A DNA stretch of 64,000 nucleotides from Caulobacter soli (GTDB lineage: Bacteria; Pseudomonadota; Alphaproteobacteria; Caulobacterales; Caulobacteraceae). This document shows, piece after piece, positions 8,423 to 19,128 of this stretch (positions are counted from its first letter, which is position 1; each line of letters starts with the position of its first letter). Under the pieces are notes generated by a model. It searched no databases. It saw only the letters and a list, made by a program, of their open reading frames with translations, and was not told the origin of the DNA. The stretch spans positions 3,596,001-3,660,000 of the forward strand of contig NZ_CP049199.1 of the NCBI RefSeq assembly GCF_011045195.1, read 5' to 3'. The translations under genes were made by a program, and so were the position numbers.

Positions 8423-10195
8423 ATGGCCTTAGCGTCTTCCTCCGCGGCTTTCGCGACGCCCTACCAGGCCTCCTCCCAGGCTGGTGGCGGCGCGCGGATC
8501 GGCGCGCGCCTCGAAGCCGCCCGTCAGGTGGTGGAAACCCGCTTTCTCGAAGCCGGCGACGTGCTGTCGCGCGCCGTCGACGGCGTCGGCTCGCTGATCG
8601 CCGCCCTGGACGCCATCCGCGCCAATCTCGACGCCGAGACCGTCGCCGCGACCACCGGCGAACTGGTCCAGGCGGCCGAAACCCTGAAATCCCTGCCCGA
8701 CAGCCTGGACGCCCGCCGCGACCGCGTGGGCGAACTGGTCAAGTTCAGCGACGGCCTGGGCGGCCGCATCGGCGAGATGCGCCAGCACCTGGCCTATCTC
8801 CGGGTCTTCGCGATCAACATCAAGATCACCTCCGGCGGCATCGCCGCGGCCGGCCCCGAATTCGCGATCTTCGCCCAGGAGATCTACGACTGCATCGAGA
8901 TGGGCGGCGCCCAGCTGGACGCGCTGAACAACGACCTGATGGGTCTGGACCACACCCTGCGCGGCGCCCTGGCGCATGAGCAGACCCTGGCCAAGAACTG
9001 CGCCACCCTGCTGCCGGCCGTGCCCGACGCCCTGACGGCCAGCGCGGCCGCCATCGCCGATCATCACGCCCGCATCGCCAGCGTCGCCGTCACCGTCGCC
9101 GCCCTGGCGCGCGACGTCCAGAAGAAGGTCGGCGGCGGCCTGGCCGCCCTGCAGGTCGGCGACAGCACCCGCCAGCGGATCGAGCACGTGCAGGCCGGGC
9201 TGACGTTCCTGGACGAGGCGGGCGAGATCGCCGCCTTGCCGGCCGAACCGCGCGAGCGCGCCCACGCCTTCGTGCACCGCCTGCTGGGCGCTCAATTGGT
9301 CGCGATGGGCGAGGACTTCCATCGCGAGGTCGCCCGCATCAATGACAGCGTGATCGGCATGGCCGCCGACGCGACGGAACTGCTGCGCCTGCGCGACCTG
9401 GCTTCGGGCCAGGGCGACGGGACCGAGGCCAACTTCCTGCGCAATCTGGAAGGCAATGTCGGCCAGGCCCTGGGGCTGGTGGGCGACATGACCGCCGGCG
9501 AACGCGCCGCCGAAGAGGTCAGCCGCTCGGCCGCCGTCTCGGCCCGTGAACTGACCGAGCGCATCGCCGGCATCCAGAACATCCGCGCCGACGTGCAGAT
9601 GATGGCCCTGAACACCACGTTGAAGTGCGCCCGTATCGGCGAGACCGGCAAGCCGCTGGGCGTCATCGCCGTTGAACTGCGCGCCCACGCCATCCACCTG
9701 GAAAAGTCCGCCGCCGAGACCACCAGCTCGCTAGAAGGCCTGTTCAGCGCCGCCGAGGCCCTGGGCCAGCGCGACGTCAGCCATGACGGCGAGGACGGCA
9801 AGGCCGCGGCCGCCGCCACGGTGCTGAGCGGCGCCGTCGCCCGGATCGGCAAGGCCGGCGACGGGGTCGACAGCGCCCTGGACGCCGTGGCCCGCCAAGG
9901 CGCGGACGTCGTCGACATGCTGCGCCGCGCCGCCGAGCGCTGCGACCTCCACACCCAGATCGGCTCGGTGCTGGACGCCGCCGCCAACCAGCTTCTGGAC
10001 ATGGCGGGCGACGACGAAATCTTCGCCGACGACATCGCCCCGGCCCTGCACCCCCTGCTGGCCAAGCTGGCCAAGCAGTACACCATGGCCCGCGAGCGCG
10101 AGGTTCATCGCGCGTTGACCGAGGCTCTCGGCGAAGCGGTCGTGACCGAGGTCGTCGCGACGCCGGTCGCGGACGAGGACGACGTGCTGTTCTGA
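8423..10195 (+). CDS. Soluble MCP-like chemotaxis protein
   Basis: A 590-residue alpha-helical protein with no signal peptide or membrane segment. Residues about 380-440 (NIRADVQMMALN, then GETGKPLGVIAVEL) closely resemble the MCP hairpin tip that docks CheA and CheW. A second stretch near 115-175 (HLAYLRVFAINIK, then GPEFAIFAQEIYD) has the same pattern, so the protein may carry two tips by internal duplication. It lies just downstream of the PAS hybrid kinase and convergent to the che operon, which supports a role in chemosensory signalling. Function is inferred; it could also be a kinase-associated scaffold. The ATG has a poor ribosome site, so coupling to the upstream gene is likely. Confidence 0.75.
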   Translation: MALASSSAAFATPYQASSQAGGGARIGARLEAARQVVETRFLEAGDVLSRAVDGVGSLIAALDAIRANLDAETVAATTGELVQAAETLKSLPDSLDARRDRVGELVKFSDGLGGRIGEMRQHLAYLRVFAINIKITSGGIAAAGPEFAIFAQEIYDCIEMGGAQLDALNNDLMGLDHTLRGALAHEQTLAKNCATLLPAVPDALTASAAAIADHHARIASVAVTVAALARDVQKKVGGGLAALQVGDSTRQRIEHVQAGLTFLDEAGEIAALPAEPRERAHAFVHRLLGAQLVAMGEDFHREVARINDSVIGMAADATELLRLRDLASGQGDGTEANFLRNLEGNVGQALGLVGDMTAGERAAEEVSRSAAVSARELTERIAGIQNIRADVQMMALNTTLKCARIGETGKPLGVIAVELRAHAIHLEKSAAETTSSLEGLFSAAEALGQRDVSHDGEDGKAAAAATVLSGAVARIGKAGDGVDSALDAVARQGADVVDMLRRAAERCDLHTQIGSVLDAAANQLLDMAGDDEIFADDIAPALHPLLAKLAKQYTMAREREVHRALTEALGEAVVTEVVATPVADEDDVLF

Positions 10196-10224
10196 TCCGT
10201 TGCGACGGAGGGGCGTCTCCTGCC

Positions 10225-11340
10225 CTACCTGTTCGCCGCCCGCAGCACTTCGGTCGTCAGGTTGTGCAGCGGAACCACGCGGTCCACGCAGCCCAGGGCG
10301 ATGGCTTCCTTGGGCATGCCGAACACCACCGAGGTGGCCTCGTCCTGCGCCAGGGTGAAGGCGCCGGCCTGCTTCATTTCGGCCATGCCGCGCGCGCCGT
10401 CGTCGCCCATGCCGGTCATGATCACGCCCACCGCGTTCGAGCCCGCCGAACGGGTGGCCGAGCGGAACAGCACGTCGACCGACGGCCGGTGGCGCGAGAC
10501 CAGCGGACCGTCCTTGACCGAGACGTAGTAGCGGGCGCCGCTGCGCTCCAGCAGGGTGTGCTTGTTGCCGGGCGCGATCAGCACCCGGCCGCGCCGCACG
10601 GTGTCGCCGTCCTCGGCTTCCTTGACCTCGACCGCGCACAGCCCGTCCAGCCGCTTGGCGAACGAAGCGGTGAACTTCTCGGGCATGTGCTGGACGATGA
10701 CCATGCCCGGCGAGTCCGGCGGCAGGGCTTCCAGCAGGACCCGCAGGGCCTCGGTGCCGCCAGTCGAGGCGCCGACGCAGACGATGCTTTCGGTGGTGCG
10801 CGCCATGGCCCTAGCCGCCCCGCCCTTTGGCGCTGGCGGCGGCGGCAGCATGGCGTCGGCGGTCAGCTTCTTCTCCGGCTCGTGCGCCGGACGGGCGAAC
10901 TGGGGGACCGGCCGCTTGGACCCGGCCAGCTTGGCGCCGGCGGCGGCCTTCACCGCGTCGCAGATGCGGATCTTGGATTCCATCAGATGGTCGGCCACGC
11001 CCATCTTCGGCTTCAGAATGATGTCGACCGCCCCGGCCTCCAGGGCCTGCAGCAGGGTCTCCGACCCCGCCTCGGTCAGGGATGAGCACATCACCACCGG
11101 GATCGGCTTCTGGGCCATCAGCTTGCGCAGGAAGGTGATGCCGTCCATGCGCGGCATCTCGACGTCCAGCGTGATGACGTCGGGGATTTCCTCGGCGATC
11201 TTGCGGGCGGCGACGAACGGATCCGACGCCACGCCGATCACCTCGATCTGCGGATCGGACTCCAGCACCGCCGCCAGGGTCTGACGGACCGTCGCCGAGT
11301 CGTCGATGATCAGAACGCGGACTTTTCGGCCCAAGGGCAT
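10225..11340 (-). CDS. cheB: CheB chemotaxis response regulator methylesterase
   Basis: Full-length CheB of 371 residues. The receiver domain ([11 protein letters not shown], acceptor D59) is joined by a linker to the methylesterase domain. The catalytic residues are serine in GASTGG, histidine in IVQHMPEK and aspartate in MTGMGDDGA. It removes methyl groups from MCP glutamates once phosphorylated by CheA. It is the last gene of the leftward che operon, five bases after cheR. The ATG at 11340 starts exactly at the receiver domain; the open frame upstream overlaps cheR and is not used. Confidence 0.96.
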   Translation of the reverse strand: MPLGRKVRVLIIDDSATVRQTLAAVLESDPQIEVIGVASDPFVAARKIAEEIPDVITLDVEMPRMDGITFLRKLMAQKPIPVVMCSSLTEAGSETLLQALEAGAVDIILKPKMGVADHLMESKIRICDAVKAAAGAKLAGSKRPVPQFARPAHEPEKKLTADAMLPPPPAPKGGAARAMARTTESIVCVGASTGGTEALRVLLEALPPDSPGMVIVQHMPEKFTASFAKRLDGLCAVEVKEAEDGDTVRRGRVLIAPGNKHTLLERSGARYYVSVKDGPLVSRHRPSVDVLFRSATRSAGSNAVGVIMTGMGDDGARGMAEMKQAGAFTLAQDEATSVVFGMPKEAIALGCVDRVVPLHNLTTEVLRAANR

Positions 11341-11345
11341 GGCGA

Positions 11346-12200
11346 CTACCGCTTCTGGAATACGGTGTTGGCGATCTGGACGACGGGCAAGTCGATGCCG
11401 ACGATGGATTCCGAATGGCCCAGGAACAGATACCCGCCAGGCGCCAGATGGTTGCACAGCCGGTTCAGAACCTTGGCCTGGGTGACCTTGTCGAAATAGA
11501 TCAGGATGTTGCGGCAGAAGATGATGTCGAGGTCGGTGTCGACCGGATAGGCCTCGTCCATCAGGTTCAGGCGGGCGAAGGCCAGCTTGGCGCGCAGGCG
11601 CGGCGTGATCCGGACCTGGCCGGTGCTGCGGTCCTTGGCGCGCATCACATAGCGCTGGCGGCGATCCATCGAGACCGGCTCGATCATCTGCTCGCTGAAG
11701 ATGCCCGCGACGGCCTGGTCCAGCACCTCGGTGCAGATGTCGGTGCACAGGACGGAATAGTCGACGCCCCGGCGCTTTTCACAGAACTCGTCCATGACCA
11801 TGGCGATGGTGTAGGGCTCCGCGCCCGTCGAGCAGGCCGAGCTCCAGATCTTGATCTCGCGCCGGCCGGCGGCCGCCAGGGCGGCCAGGCCCTTCTTGGC
11901 CATGAAGTCGAAATGGGCCGGCTCGCGGAAGAACTCGGTCTTGTTGGTGGTCACCGCGTCGATCAGGTGGATGACCTCGGCGGTCATGCCGTCGTCTTCG
12001 AACAGATACCGGCAGTAGTCATTAACGTTACCGATGCGCGTGGCTCGCATGCGGCGGCGCAGACGGCCCTCCAGCATGGTGCGCTTGTTGGCCGGCATCT
12101 TGATGCCGCTGTAGCCGTGGATGAACTCGGCCAGGCGGCGGAAGTTCTTTTCGCTCAGTTGTTCGGCCGGCGGAGGGGCCTGGAGAGCTTGAGTCGACAC
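11346..12200 (-). CDS. cheR: CheR chemotaxis methyltransferase
   Basis: A 284-residue CheR. Its N-terminal helical domain contains [20 protein letters not shown], and the SAM-binding domain contains [30 protein letters not shown] and the closing FLGHSES. It methylates glutamates of MCPs to set adaptation. It sits between cheW and cheB in the leftward operon and should act on the two membrane MCPs encoded at 12709-16237. The paralogue at 3768 is clearly divergent, so the two probably serve different receptors. Confidence 0.96.
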   Translation of the reverse strand: MSTQALQAPPPAEQLSEKNFRRLAEFIHGYSGIKMPANKRTMLEGRLRRRMRATRIGNVNDYCRYLFEDDGMTAEVIHLIDAVTTNKTEFFREPAHFDFMAKKGLAALAAAGRREIKIWSSACSTGAEPYTIAMVMDEFCEKRRGVDYSVLCTDICTEVLDQAVAGIFSEQMIEPVSMDRRQRYVMRAKDRSTGQVRITPRLRAKLAFARLNLMDEAYPVDTDLDIIFCRNILIYFDKVTQAKVLNRLCNHLAPGGYLFLGHSESIVGIDLPVVQIANTVFQKR

Positions 12201-12223
12201 GAAGGTCCTTCCGTCCGGAACGT

Positions 12224-12709
12224 TTAGGCGGCTTGGGCGATGACAGCGACGTCCTGGCTGGTCAGCAGGCGCGGCAGGTCGAAGATCACGACGAAGCCGC
12301 CCTTGCCGGCGGCGTTATCCCGGCGCACCACGCCCTGGATGTAGTCCGAACGCCACGGCACGCCGATGTCCGGCGCGGTCTCGATCTGCTCGGCGGCCAC
12401 GGTGATCACTTCGATCACCCGGTCGGCGACCAGGCCCAGCGACAGCACGCGGTCGGCCAGCGGCACGTCCAGCACCAGCACTCGGGTGGCGATGGTCGGC
12501 TCGGCGCGCGGCAGGCCCAGCTTGATCCGCAGGTCGATGGTCGGGGTGCCCCTGCCCCGCACGTCGGTCAGGCCCAGCAGGTAGGCCGGTCCCTCAGGGA
12601 TGGCGAACGGCGCCTGGTAGTCGAGGATCTCGCGGACGAAGGCCACCGAGACGGCGAACACCTCGTCGCCGAGCGCCAGGGTGACATAGGCGGTTTCAGA
12701 TGTGGCCAT
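12224..12709 (-). CDS. cheW: CheW coupling protein
   Basis: A 161-residue single-domain CheW that links MCPs to CheA. It starts with the typical VTLALGDEVFAVSVAFVREIL and carries YLLGLTDVRGRGTPTIDLR in the second subdomain. The ATG shares one base with the MCP stop (TGATG), which suggests coupled translation; a GTG one codon upstream is possible. A second cheW is present in the same operon at 16257, and the two proteins are only moderately similar, so each may prefer a different receptor. Confidence 0.95.
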   Translation of the reverse strand: MATSETAYVTLALGDEVFAVSVAFVREILDYQAPFAIPEGPAYLLGLTDVRGRGTPTIDLRIKLGLPRAEPTIATRVLVLDVPLADRVLSLGLVADRVIEVITVAAEQIETAPDIGVPWRSDYIQGVVRRDNAAGKGGFVVIFDLPRLLTSQDVAVIAQAA

Positions 12710-14502
12710 CACGCATAGTCCCTGAAATCGGCGTCGGTGGCGTCGGGCCCGCCGTTGGTCAGGTCCAGAGCGAAACCGCTGACGCGAGCCTGCTGGGCCG
12801 CCACGGTGCGCGCCGGCGCGGCGGCCTTGCGGACCGTCGGCGCGGGCGAACGCTTGGCGGCGGCGCGAACCGCCGGCTTGCGAGCCGAACCGACGCTGTC
12901 GGTGCGGAAGTAGGCGATCGAGGTCTGAAGCTCCTCGGCCTGTGCGGCCAGTTCTTCCGAGGTCGCCGACATCTCCTCGGAGGCGCTGGCGTTCTGCTGG
13001 GTGACCTTGTCCAGTTGCTGGATCGCCTCGTTGATCTGCGAAGCGCCGATGTCCTGCTCGCGGCAGGCGGCGCTGATCTCGGCGACCAGTTCGGCGGTCT
13101 TGCGGATGTTGGGCACCAGGCTGGTCAGCATTTCGCCGGCCGACTGGGCGGCTTTCACCGTATCCGACGACACGGCGCCGATCTCGGTGGCGGCGGTCTG
13201 GCTGCGCTCGGCCAGCTTGCGGACTTCCGAAGCGACCACCGCGAAACCACGACCGTGCTCGCCGGCCCGGGCGGCTTCCACCGCCGCGTTCAGGGCCAGC
13301 AGGTCGGTCTGGCGGGCGATTTCCTGGACGATGGTGATCTTCTCGGCGATCGTCTGCATGGCGCTGACGGCGCGGTTGACCGCTTCACCCGAAACCTCGG
13401 CGTCCTTGGCCGACTGGCGGGCGATCTTCTCGGTCTGGGCGGCGTTGTCGGCGTTCTGCTTGATGTTGGCGGCCATCTCTTCCATCGAGGCCGAGGCCTC
13501 TTCGGCCGACGAGGCCTGCTCGGTGGCGCCTTGCGACACCTGCTCCGAGGCCGCCGACAGCTCCTGCGAGCCGGCCGAGACGTTCTCCGAGGCCGAGATG
13601 GCGTCGGCCACCACGCCCTGCAGGCGCTCCACCATCCGGGCCAGGGCCAGGCCCAGGGTGTCCTTGTCCGACAGCGGGGTGGGCTGCACCGTCAGGTCGC
13701 CGTCGGCGACGCGGTCGGCCAGGGCGGCGGTGGCGCGCAGATTGGCGGTCATGGTGTTGACGGTGTCGACCAGGTCCTTGATCTCGTCATTGCTGGTCAC
13801 CGTGACCTGCTGGTCGAGATCGCCAAGCGCCACGGCGCCGGCCAGGGCGGAGATCTTGCCCAGGCCCCGGCTGATGTTCAGCGAGATCCAGACGGCGGCG
13901 CCGGCGGCCACGAGCACGGCGACCAGCGATAGGCCGATCAGGATCGCCCGGATCCGGGCGTAGTCGGCGTCGGCCTTGTCGATCGAGGCCTGCAGTTGGT
14001 TCTCCGACAGTTCGACCAAGCCCTCGACGTGATCGCTGGTGTCGGCGACCAGCTGGTGCGACTCGCCGGCCGACAGCGCCTGGGCCTCGGCCTTGCGGCC
14101 TTGGTCGATCAGCTCGCGCAGGTGGTCGTCGACCGCCTGGAACCGCTCCCAGGTCCGGCCCAGGGCTTCCCACTTCGGCTTGCCCTCGACGGTGGCCTTT
14201 TCCTTGGTCTTGTTCAGCAGGTCCTCGAAGGCCTGCCGATCGTCGTCGATCTTGGTCTCCAGCGCCTTGGACTGCTCGCCGGACTCCGCCGCCATCAAAC
14301 TCTTTTCCGACCGCACGATGTCCAGCAGGTGGATGTTGAGCTGCTGGGCGGCCTTCAGGCGCGCGGTGGGACCCGACACCAGCGCGTTCATCTCGCTGTT
14401 GGACGTCGCCAGGGCGTTGATGCCGAACAGCGATGTGCCGGCCAGCAGGAGGATCAGACCTCCGAAGGCCAGGGCGAGTTTCAGTTTGATGGTCAGGCGC
14501 AC
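12709..14502 (-). CDS. Methyl-accepting chemotaxis protein, double HAMP
   Basis: Membrane chemoreceptor of 597 residues. A short cytoplasmic start, TM1 (about 10-32), a four-helix periplasmic sensor domain of the 4HB type (35-185) and TM2 (about 188-210) are followed by two consecutive HAMP-like segments (about 210-310), then the signalling domain with tip [20 protein letters not shown]. The C-terminal tail is an Ala/Pro/Arg-rich linker ending in DFRDYA, with no NWETF-type CheR tether. The signalling half is almost identical at DNA level to the next MCP gene, while the sensor halves differ. It lies between MCP 14555 and cheW. Confidence 0.95.
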   Translation of the reverse strand: MRLTIKLKLALAFGGLILLLAGTSLFGINALATSNSEMNALVSGPTARLKAAQQLNIHLLDIVRSEKSLMAAESGEQSKALETKIDDDRQAFEDLLNKTKEKATVEGKPKWEALGRTWERFQAVDDHLRELIDQGRKAEAQALSAGESHQLVADTSDHVEGLVELSENQLQASIDKADADYARIRAILIGLSLVAVLVAAGAAVWISLNISRGLGKISALAGAVALGDLDQQVTVTSNDEIKDLVDTVNTMTANLRATAALADRVADGDLTVQPTPLSDKDTLGLALARMVERLQGVVADAISASENVSAGSQELSAASEQVSQGATEQASSAEEASASMEEMAANIKQNADNAAQTEKIARQSAKDAEVSGEAVNRAVSAMQTIAEKITIVQEIARQTDLLALNAAVEAARAGEHGRGFAVVASEVRKLAERSQTAATEIGAVSSDTVKAAQSAGEMLTSLVPNIRKTAELVAEISAACREQDIGASQINEAIQQLDKVTQQNASASEEMSATSEELAAQAEELQTSIAYFRTDSVGSARKPAVRAAAKRSPAPTVRKAAAPARTVAAQQARVSGFALDLTNGGPDATDADFRDYA

Positions 14503-14554
14503 GGTGGTCGCTCCGAAGGAGACTTAAGGGTGGTCAGGTCGAGGAACGCCGTCC

Positions 14555-16237
14555 TCAGGCATAGTCGCGGAAGTCGGCGTCGGCGGCGTCGGGGCCGCCA
14601 TTGGTCAGGTCCAGGGCGAAGCCGCTGACGCGGGCCTGCTGGGCGGCCACGGTCGAACGGGCCGGCGCGGCGACCTTGCGGGCGACCGGAGCTGGGGCGC
14701 GCTTGGGGGCCGCGGCGCGAACCGGCTTGCGCGCGGCGCCGCCGGAGGCGTCGGTGCGGAAGTAGGCGATCGAGGTCTGCAGCTCCTCGGCCTGGGCCGC
14801 CAGTTCCTCGGAGGTCGCCGACATCTCTTCCGAGGCGCTGGCGTTCTGCTGGGTGACCTTGTCCAGTTGCTGGATGGCTTCGTTGATCTGCGAAGCGCCG
14901 ATGTCCTGTTCGCGGCAGGCGGCGCTGATCTCGGCCACCAGTTCGGCGGTCTTGCGGATGTTGGGCACCAGGCTGGTCAGCATCTCGCCGGCCGACTGGG
15001 CGGCCTTGACGGTGTCGGTGGAGACCGCGCCGATTTCGGTGGCGGCGGTTTGCGACCGCTCGGCCAGCTTGCGGACTTCCGAGGCGACCACCGCGAAGCC
15101 TCGGCCGTGCTCGCCGGCCCGGGCCGCTTCGACGGCCGCGTTCAGGGCCAGCAGATCGGTCTGGCGCGCGATTTCCTGGACGATGGTGATCTTCTCGGCG
15201 ATCGTCTGCATGGCGCTGACGGCGCGATTGACCGCTTCACCCGAAACCTCGGCGTCCTTGGCCGACTGGCGGGCGATCTTCTCGGTCTGGGCGGCGTTGT
15301 CGGCGTTCTGCTTGATGTTGGCGGCCATTTCTTCCATCGAGGCCGAGGCCTCTTCGGCCGACGAGGCCTGCTCGGTGGCGCCTTGCGACACCTGCTCCGA
15401 GGCCGCCGACAGCTCCTGCGAGCCGGCCGAGACGTTCTCCGAGGCCGAGATGGCGTCGGCCACCACGCCCTGCAGGCGCTCGATCATGATGTTCACGTGA
15501 CCCAGCAGGTCGCCGATCTCGTCGCGGGTGGTGATGGCGACCGTCTTGGTCAGATCGCCGTCGGCCACGGTCTGCACGGCGTCGGACGCGCGCTTGAGGC
15601 CTTTGCTGACCGTCATGGAGATGTAGACGGCGGCGCCGGCCGCCATCAGCAGCGAGACGACGGTCAGACCCAGCATCCAGTTGCGGACGTCGGCGAAGTC
15701 GGCGTCGGCCTTGTCGGTGGCGGCGTCCATCTGGGCCTTCGACAGGTCGACCAGTTCCTGCACCTGGGCGCTGGCCTCGGTCACCGCCTTGCGGCCGTCG
15801 CCCATCGACAGGGCGGCCGCTTCGGCGTCGTGGTTCTCGATGGCCAGGTCATAGACCCGCTCGTGCACCTCGATCATCCGATCCCAGGCCGCGCCCAGCG
15901 ACTGCCACTTGGGCTTGCCTTCGGCCGTGGACAGGCTCTCGGCCTTGGTCAGCAGGGCCTGGAAAGCAGCCTGCTCCTTGTTGATCGTCGTCTCGTAGGA
16001 CTTCACATCTTCGACCGAGTTGACCAGCACCATGTTCTTCTCGGCCCGCACCACGTTGAGCATGTGGATGTTGAGCTGCTGGGCGGCGGCCAGGCGAACG
16101 GCGGGGCCGTCGACCATCGCGTTCATGTCGCGATTGGTCGATCCCAGGCTGGTGATCCCGAAGGACGTGACAACCAGCAGGAGCGCGATGATCAGGCCGA
16201 AAGCCAGACCCAGTTGCAGTTTGATCGTGAAACGCAT
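14555..16237 (-). CDS. Methyl-accepting chemotaxis protein, single HAMP
   Basis: Membrane chemoreceptor of 560 residues with TM1 (about 8-30), a four-helix periplasmic domain with conserved [21 protein letters not shown]2 (about 190-210), one HAMP domain and the methyl-accepting signalling domain with tip [20 protein letters not shown]. The end (DFRDYA) is the same as in the downstream MCP. It follows cheW by 19 bases and precedes the paralogue by 52 bases. The pair arose by duplication; a stretch of roughly 290 bases around the tip differs at only about two positions, which points to recent gene conversion. Confidence 0.95.
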   Translation of the reverse strand: MRFTIKLQLGLAFGLIIALLLVVTSFGITSLGSTNRDMNAMVDGPAVRLAAAQQLNIHMLNVVRAEKNMVLVNSVEDVKSYETTINKEQAAFQALLTKAESLSTAEGKPKWQSLGAAWDRMIEVHERVYDLAIENHDAEAAALSMGDGRKAVTEASAQVQELVDLSKAQMDAATDKADADFADVRNWMLGLTVVSLLMAAGAAVYISMTVSKGLKRASDAVQTVADGDLTKTVAITTRDEIGDLLGHVNIMIERLQGVVADAISASENVSAGSQELSAASEQVSQGATEQASSAEEASASMEEMAANIKQNADNAAQTEKIARQSAKDAEVSGEAVNRAVSAMQTIAEKITIVQEIARQTDLLALNAAVEAARAGEHGRGFAVVASEVRKLAERSQTAATEIGAVSTDTVKAAQSAGEMLTSLVPNIRKTAELVAEISAACREQDIGASQINEAIQQLDKVTQQNASASEEMSATSEELAAQAEELQTSIAYFRTDASGGAARKPVRAAAPKRAPAPVARKVAAPARSTVAAQQARVSGFALDLTNGGPDAADADFRDYA

Positions 16238-16256
16238 GGGAAGGTCTCCGGCGCGG

Positions 16257-16784
16257 TCAGCGTTGCGAGGCGGTGATGGGGGTGATCGAGGCCGACGAGC
16301 GGCCCTTGGCGGCGAAAATCTGTTCGAGGTCGGGGATGACGATCAGGTCGCCCCCGCGCCGCGCGAGGCGGCGGATGAAGTCCTGGCGCCAGCTCATGCC
16401 GACGCGCGGGGCGTCTTCGGTGGTGTCGTGAGTGATCGAGGTGACCTCGTGCACCTTGTCGGCTCGCAGGCCGATCAGCGTGGGCTCGCCGTCCAGTTCG
16501 TGCTCGATGACCACGATGCGGCTGTCGATGGTGGGCGCGGCGGCGTCCATGTCGAAAGCCAGGCGCAGGTCGACCAGCGGCACGACCCGGCCGCGGAAAT
16601 TGATCACCGCCCCGACGAAGGGCGCCGAGCCGGGCACGACGGTTTCGGGCAGCAGGTCCAGGACCTCGCGCACCATTCCCGCCTCGAGGGCGAAGGTCTC
16701 GCCCTGCAGGTCGAAGGTCAGGGCTTCGATCGCGGCTTCGGCTTCGATGCTCGAGGCCTGAATGCTCATGGATTGCGTGCTCAT
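16257..16784 (-). CDS. cheW: CheW coupling protein
   Basis: CheW-family adaptor of 175 residues with a short extra N-terminal tail before the domain (about residue 18 onward). Family sequences visible are [21 protein letters not shown] and [19 protein letters not shown]. Its ATG shares one base with the cheA stop (TGATG). It probably couples CheA to the first MCP of the operon, which follows 19 bases on. It is longer at the N terminus than the second CheW at 12224. Confidence 0.95.
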   Translation of the reverse strand: MSTQSMSIQASSIEAEAAIEALTFDLQGETFALEAGMVREVLDLLPETVVPGSAPFVGAVINFRGRVVPLVDLRLAFDMDAAAPTIDSRIVVIEHELDGEPTLIGLRADKVHEVTSITHDTTEDAPRVGMSWRQDFIRRLARRGGDLIVIPDLEQIFAAKGRSSASITPITASQR

Positions 16785-18766
16785 CAGCTGGCCGCCCGCA
16801 GTTGGGCGTCGGACCGTTGGCCGGCGGCGACGAGATGGGCGATGTCGAGGATCAGGGCGACGCCGCCGTCGCCCAGGATGGTCGCGCCCGAAAAGGTCCC
16901 GACATCGGCGTGGAAGCTCGACAGCGGCTTGATGACGGTCTGGTGGTCGCCGAGGATCTGGTCGACGACCAGGCCCACCCGCTCCTGCCCGACCGCGACC
17001 ACCACCACCTTCTGGTGCGGATCGGGGGCCAGGCCCGTGGCGAACAACGAACGCAGGCGGATGAAGGGCACCAGTTGATCACGCAGGGTGATCAGGCTGC
17101 GACCGGTCGAGCGCATGTCCTGCTCGACCGACAGCTCGACGCATTCCTCGACGGCCGACAGCGGGATGACGTAGCGACCGGTCCCGACCCGCACCAGCAG
17201 GCCGTCGATGATCGCCAGGGTCAGGGGGATGCGCAGCGAGACCACCGAGCCTTCGCCCGGCGTGCTGGACAGTTCGATCGAACCGCGCAGACCTTCGATG
17301 GTGCGCTTGACCACGTCCATGCCGACGCCGCGACCCGACAGGTTGGTGATCGCCGCCGCGGTCGAGAAGCCGGGGGCGAAGATCAGTTGCAGCAGGTCGC
17401 TGTCGCTCAGCACCTGGCCGGGCTGGATCAGGCCGTTCTCCTCGGCCTTGGCGCGGACCCGGGCGCGGTCGACGCCACGGCCGTCGTCGGTGATGGTGAT
17501 CACCACCTCGGCGCCGGACTGGCGGGCGGCCAGGACGATGTTGCCGGTCGCGGACTTGCCGGCGGCCAGGCGCTGTTCGGGGGTTTCAAGGCCGTGGTCG
17601 GCGGAATTGCGGATCAGGTGGATCAGCGGATCGGCCAGGCGCTCGATCACCGTCTTGTCCAGCTCGGTGGCCTCGCCCTCGGTCGACAGCTCGATGGTCT
17701 TGCCGGTGTCGCGAGCCAGGTCATGGATCAGGCGGCGGAAGCGGCCGAACAGCTGGGCGATTGGCACCATGCGCACGACCATCATGGTGTCGCGCATTTC
17801 CGAAGCCAGGCGCTCGATCTCCTCGGCGACGGCGCGCAGGGCGATATCGCTGCTGGAAGCGGCCAGTTGCTTGAGGCGCGACTGGGCGATGACCAGTTCG
17901 CCCACGCGGTCCATCATCTCGTCGAGGCGCTCGGCCGGCACGCGGACGGTGTCGCCCCCGGCCTTGCGACCTTCGCCGGCGGCGGGGGCCTCGTCCTTGG
18001 CCGGAGCGGCGATCGGGGCGGCGGCGCTCGGCGCGGCTTCGACGACGGCCTTCTCGACAACGGCGGCTTCGACCGAAGCCTCGCCGACCGCCTGGATGTC
18101 CAGGGTCATGTCGTCGATCACGAAGATGAAGACGTCCTCGATCGCGTCGCGGCCATGCTTGGTGACCAGGGTCACGTCCCAGGCCAGGTGGCACTCGCTG
18201 GCGACCAGGATGTCGAAATCGGGGATGTTGTCGGTGACGGCGGTCACCTGGCAGTCGCCCAGCTCGCGCAGCTCGTCCAGCAGCGGCAGCGGCCGGGTGC
18301 CGTTGACCAGGGCGTCGGCCGGCAGGCTGAACCGCACGCGCCAGGTGTTGAGGTCGGGCTCGGCGGCGGCGACCTCGGCGGACGAGGCCTGGCCGGCGCT
18401 TTCGACGACACGGTGCAGTTCGGCCAGGAGCATTTCGCCGGTCGCTTCCGACGCGGCGCCCCCCTCGGCCAGGGCGCGCATGTGGTCCTGACAGGCCAGG
18501 ACGGCGCCGACCAACTCGGAGGTGGCGGCGACCTCGCCCTTGCGGACGCGGTCGAAGGCGGTTTCGCAGTGGTGGGTGAAGGCGGCCAGGGCGTCAAAAC
18601 CGAACATGGCCCCAGACCCTTTCAGGGTGTGGAGCCCGCGGAACACCGCATCGACCAGATCCCGGTCGCCCGGACGATGAGCCAGATCGAGCAGGCCCTG
18701 CTCGATCTCCTCGAACAGCTCCTGGGCTTCCTGGCGGAAGATCTCGACGGGATCCTGGCCGCTCAT
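16784..18766 (-). CDS. cheA: CheA chemotaxis histidine kinase
   Basis: A 660-residue CheA. The P1 Hpt domain has the phosphorylated histidine in FRGLHTLKGSGAMFG (H46). A P2-like region (about 165-265) is followed by an Ala/Pro/Glu-rich linker, then P3 dimerisation (KAGGDTVRVPAERLDEMM onward), the P4 kinase domain (HLIRNSADHGLE, ITDDGRGVD, GRGVGMDVV) and the P5 CheW-like domain. It phosphorylates the CheY upstream and the CheB downstream. The ATG overlaps the cheY stop (ATGA); the longer open frame upstream lies inside cheY and is discarded. Confidence 0.96.
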   Translation of the reverse strand: MSGQDPVEIFRQEAQELFEEIEQGLLDLAHRPGDRDLVDAVFRGLHTLKGSGAMFGFDALAAFTHHCETAFDRVRKGEVAATSELVGAVLACQDHMRALAEGGAASEATGEMLLAELHRVVESAGQASSAEVAAAEPDLNTWRVRFSLPADALVNGTRPLPLLDELRELGDCQVTAVTDNIPDFDILVASECHLAWDVTLVTKHGRDAIEDVFIFVIDDMTLDIQAVGEASVEAAVVEKAVVEAAPSAAAPIAAPAKDEAPAAGEGRKAGGDTVRVPAERLDEMMDRVGELVIAQSRLKQLAASSSDIALRAVAEEIERLASEMRDTMMVVRMVPIAQLFGRFRRLIHDLARDTGKTIELSTEGEATELDKTVIERLADPLIHLIRNSADHGLETPEQRLAAGKSATGNIVLAARQSGAEVVITITDDGRGVDRARVRAKAEENGLIQPGQVLSDSDLLQLIFAPGFSTAAAITNLSGRGVGMDVVKRTIEGLRGSIELSSTPGEGSVVSLRIPLTLAIIDGLLVRVGTGRYVIPLSAVEECVELSVEQDMRSTGRSLITLRDQLVPFIRLRSLFATGLAPDPHQKVVVVAVGQERVGLVVDQILGDHQTVIKPLSSFHADVGTFSGATILGDGGVALILDIAHLVAAGQRSDAQLRAAS

Positions 18767-19128
18767 TTGGCCAGGACCTTCTTGACGACCCGTACCAGTT
18801 GCTCGGGATCGAAGGGCTTGGTCAGCCAGCCGGTCGCGCCGGCGGCCTTGGCCTGGGCCTTGATCTCGGCGTCGGATTCCGTGGTCAGGAACAGGATCGG
18901 CACGCCCGCGCCGGCCGGTCGCTGGCGCAGTTCGCGGATCATCTGCAGTCCGTCCATGACCGGCATGTTCAGGTCGGTGACGATCAGGTCGAAGCCGCCG
19001 GCCGAACCCTTGTCCAGGCCGTCCTGGCCGTTCACCGCCTCGGTGACGGCGTAGCCTTCGCCGCTCAGGGCGATCTTGATCGCCTGACGGATGCTGGCGG
19101 AATCGTCGACGGTGAGGATCGAAGTCAT
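18763..19128 (-). CDS. cheY: CheY-like response regulator
   Basis: Single-domain receiver of 121 residues with the acidic pair D8/D9, the phospho-acceptor D52 (VTDLNMPVMDG), the switch threonine in LFLTTES and K104 in WLTKPF. It has no output domain, as expected for CheY. It overlaps the STAS gene before it and cheA after it, each by ATGA, so all three are translationally coupled. It is the likely phosphate acceptor of the CheA in this operon; whether its target is the flagellar motor or another effector is not visible. Confidence 0.95.
   Translation of the reverse strand: MTSILTVDDSASIRQAIKIALSGEGYAVTEAVNGQDGLDKGSAGGFDLIVTDLNMPVMDGLQMIRELRQRPAGAGVPILFLTTESDAEIKAQAKAAGATGWLTKPFDPEQLVRVVKKVLAK

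Noticed and set aside
16802..19054. 750-codon plus-strand frame opposite cheA
   Set aside because: Antisense shadow; cheA, cheY and their coupled starts explain the region.
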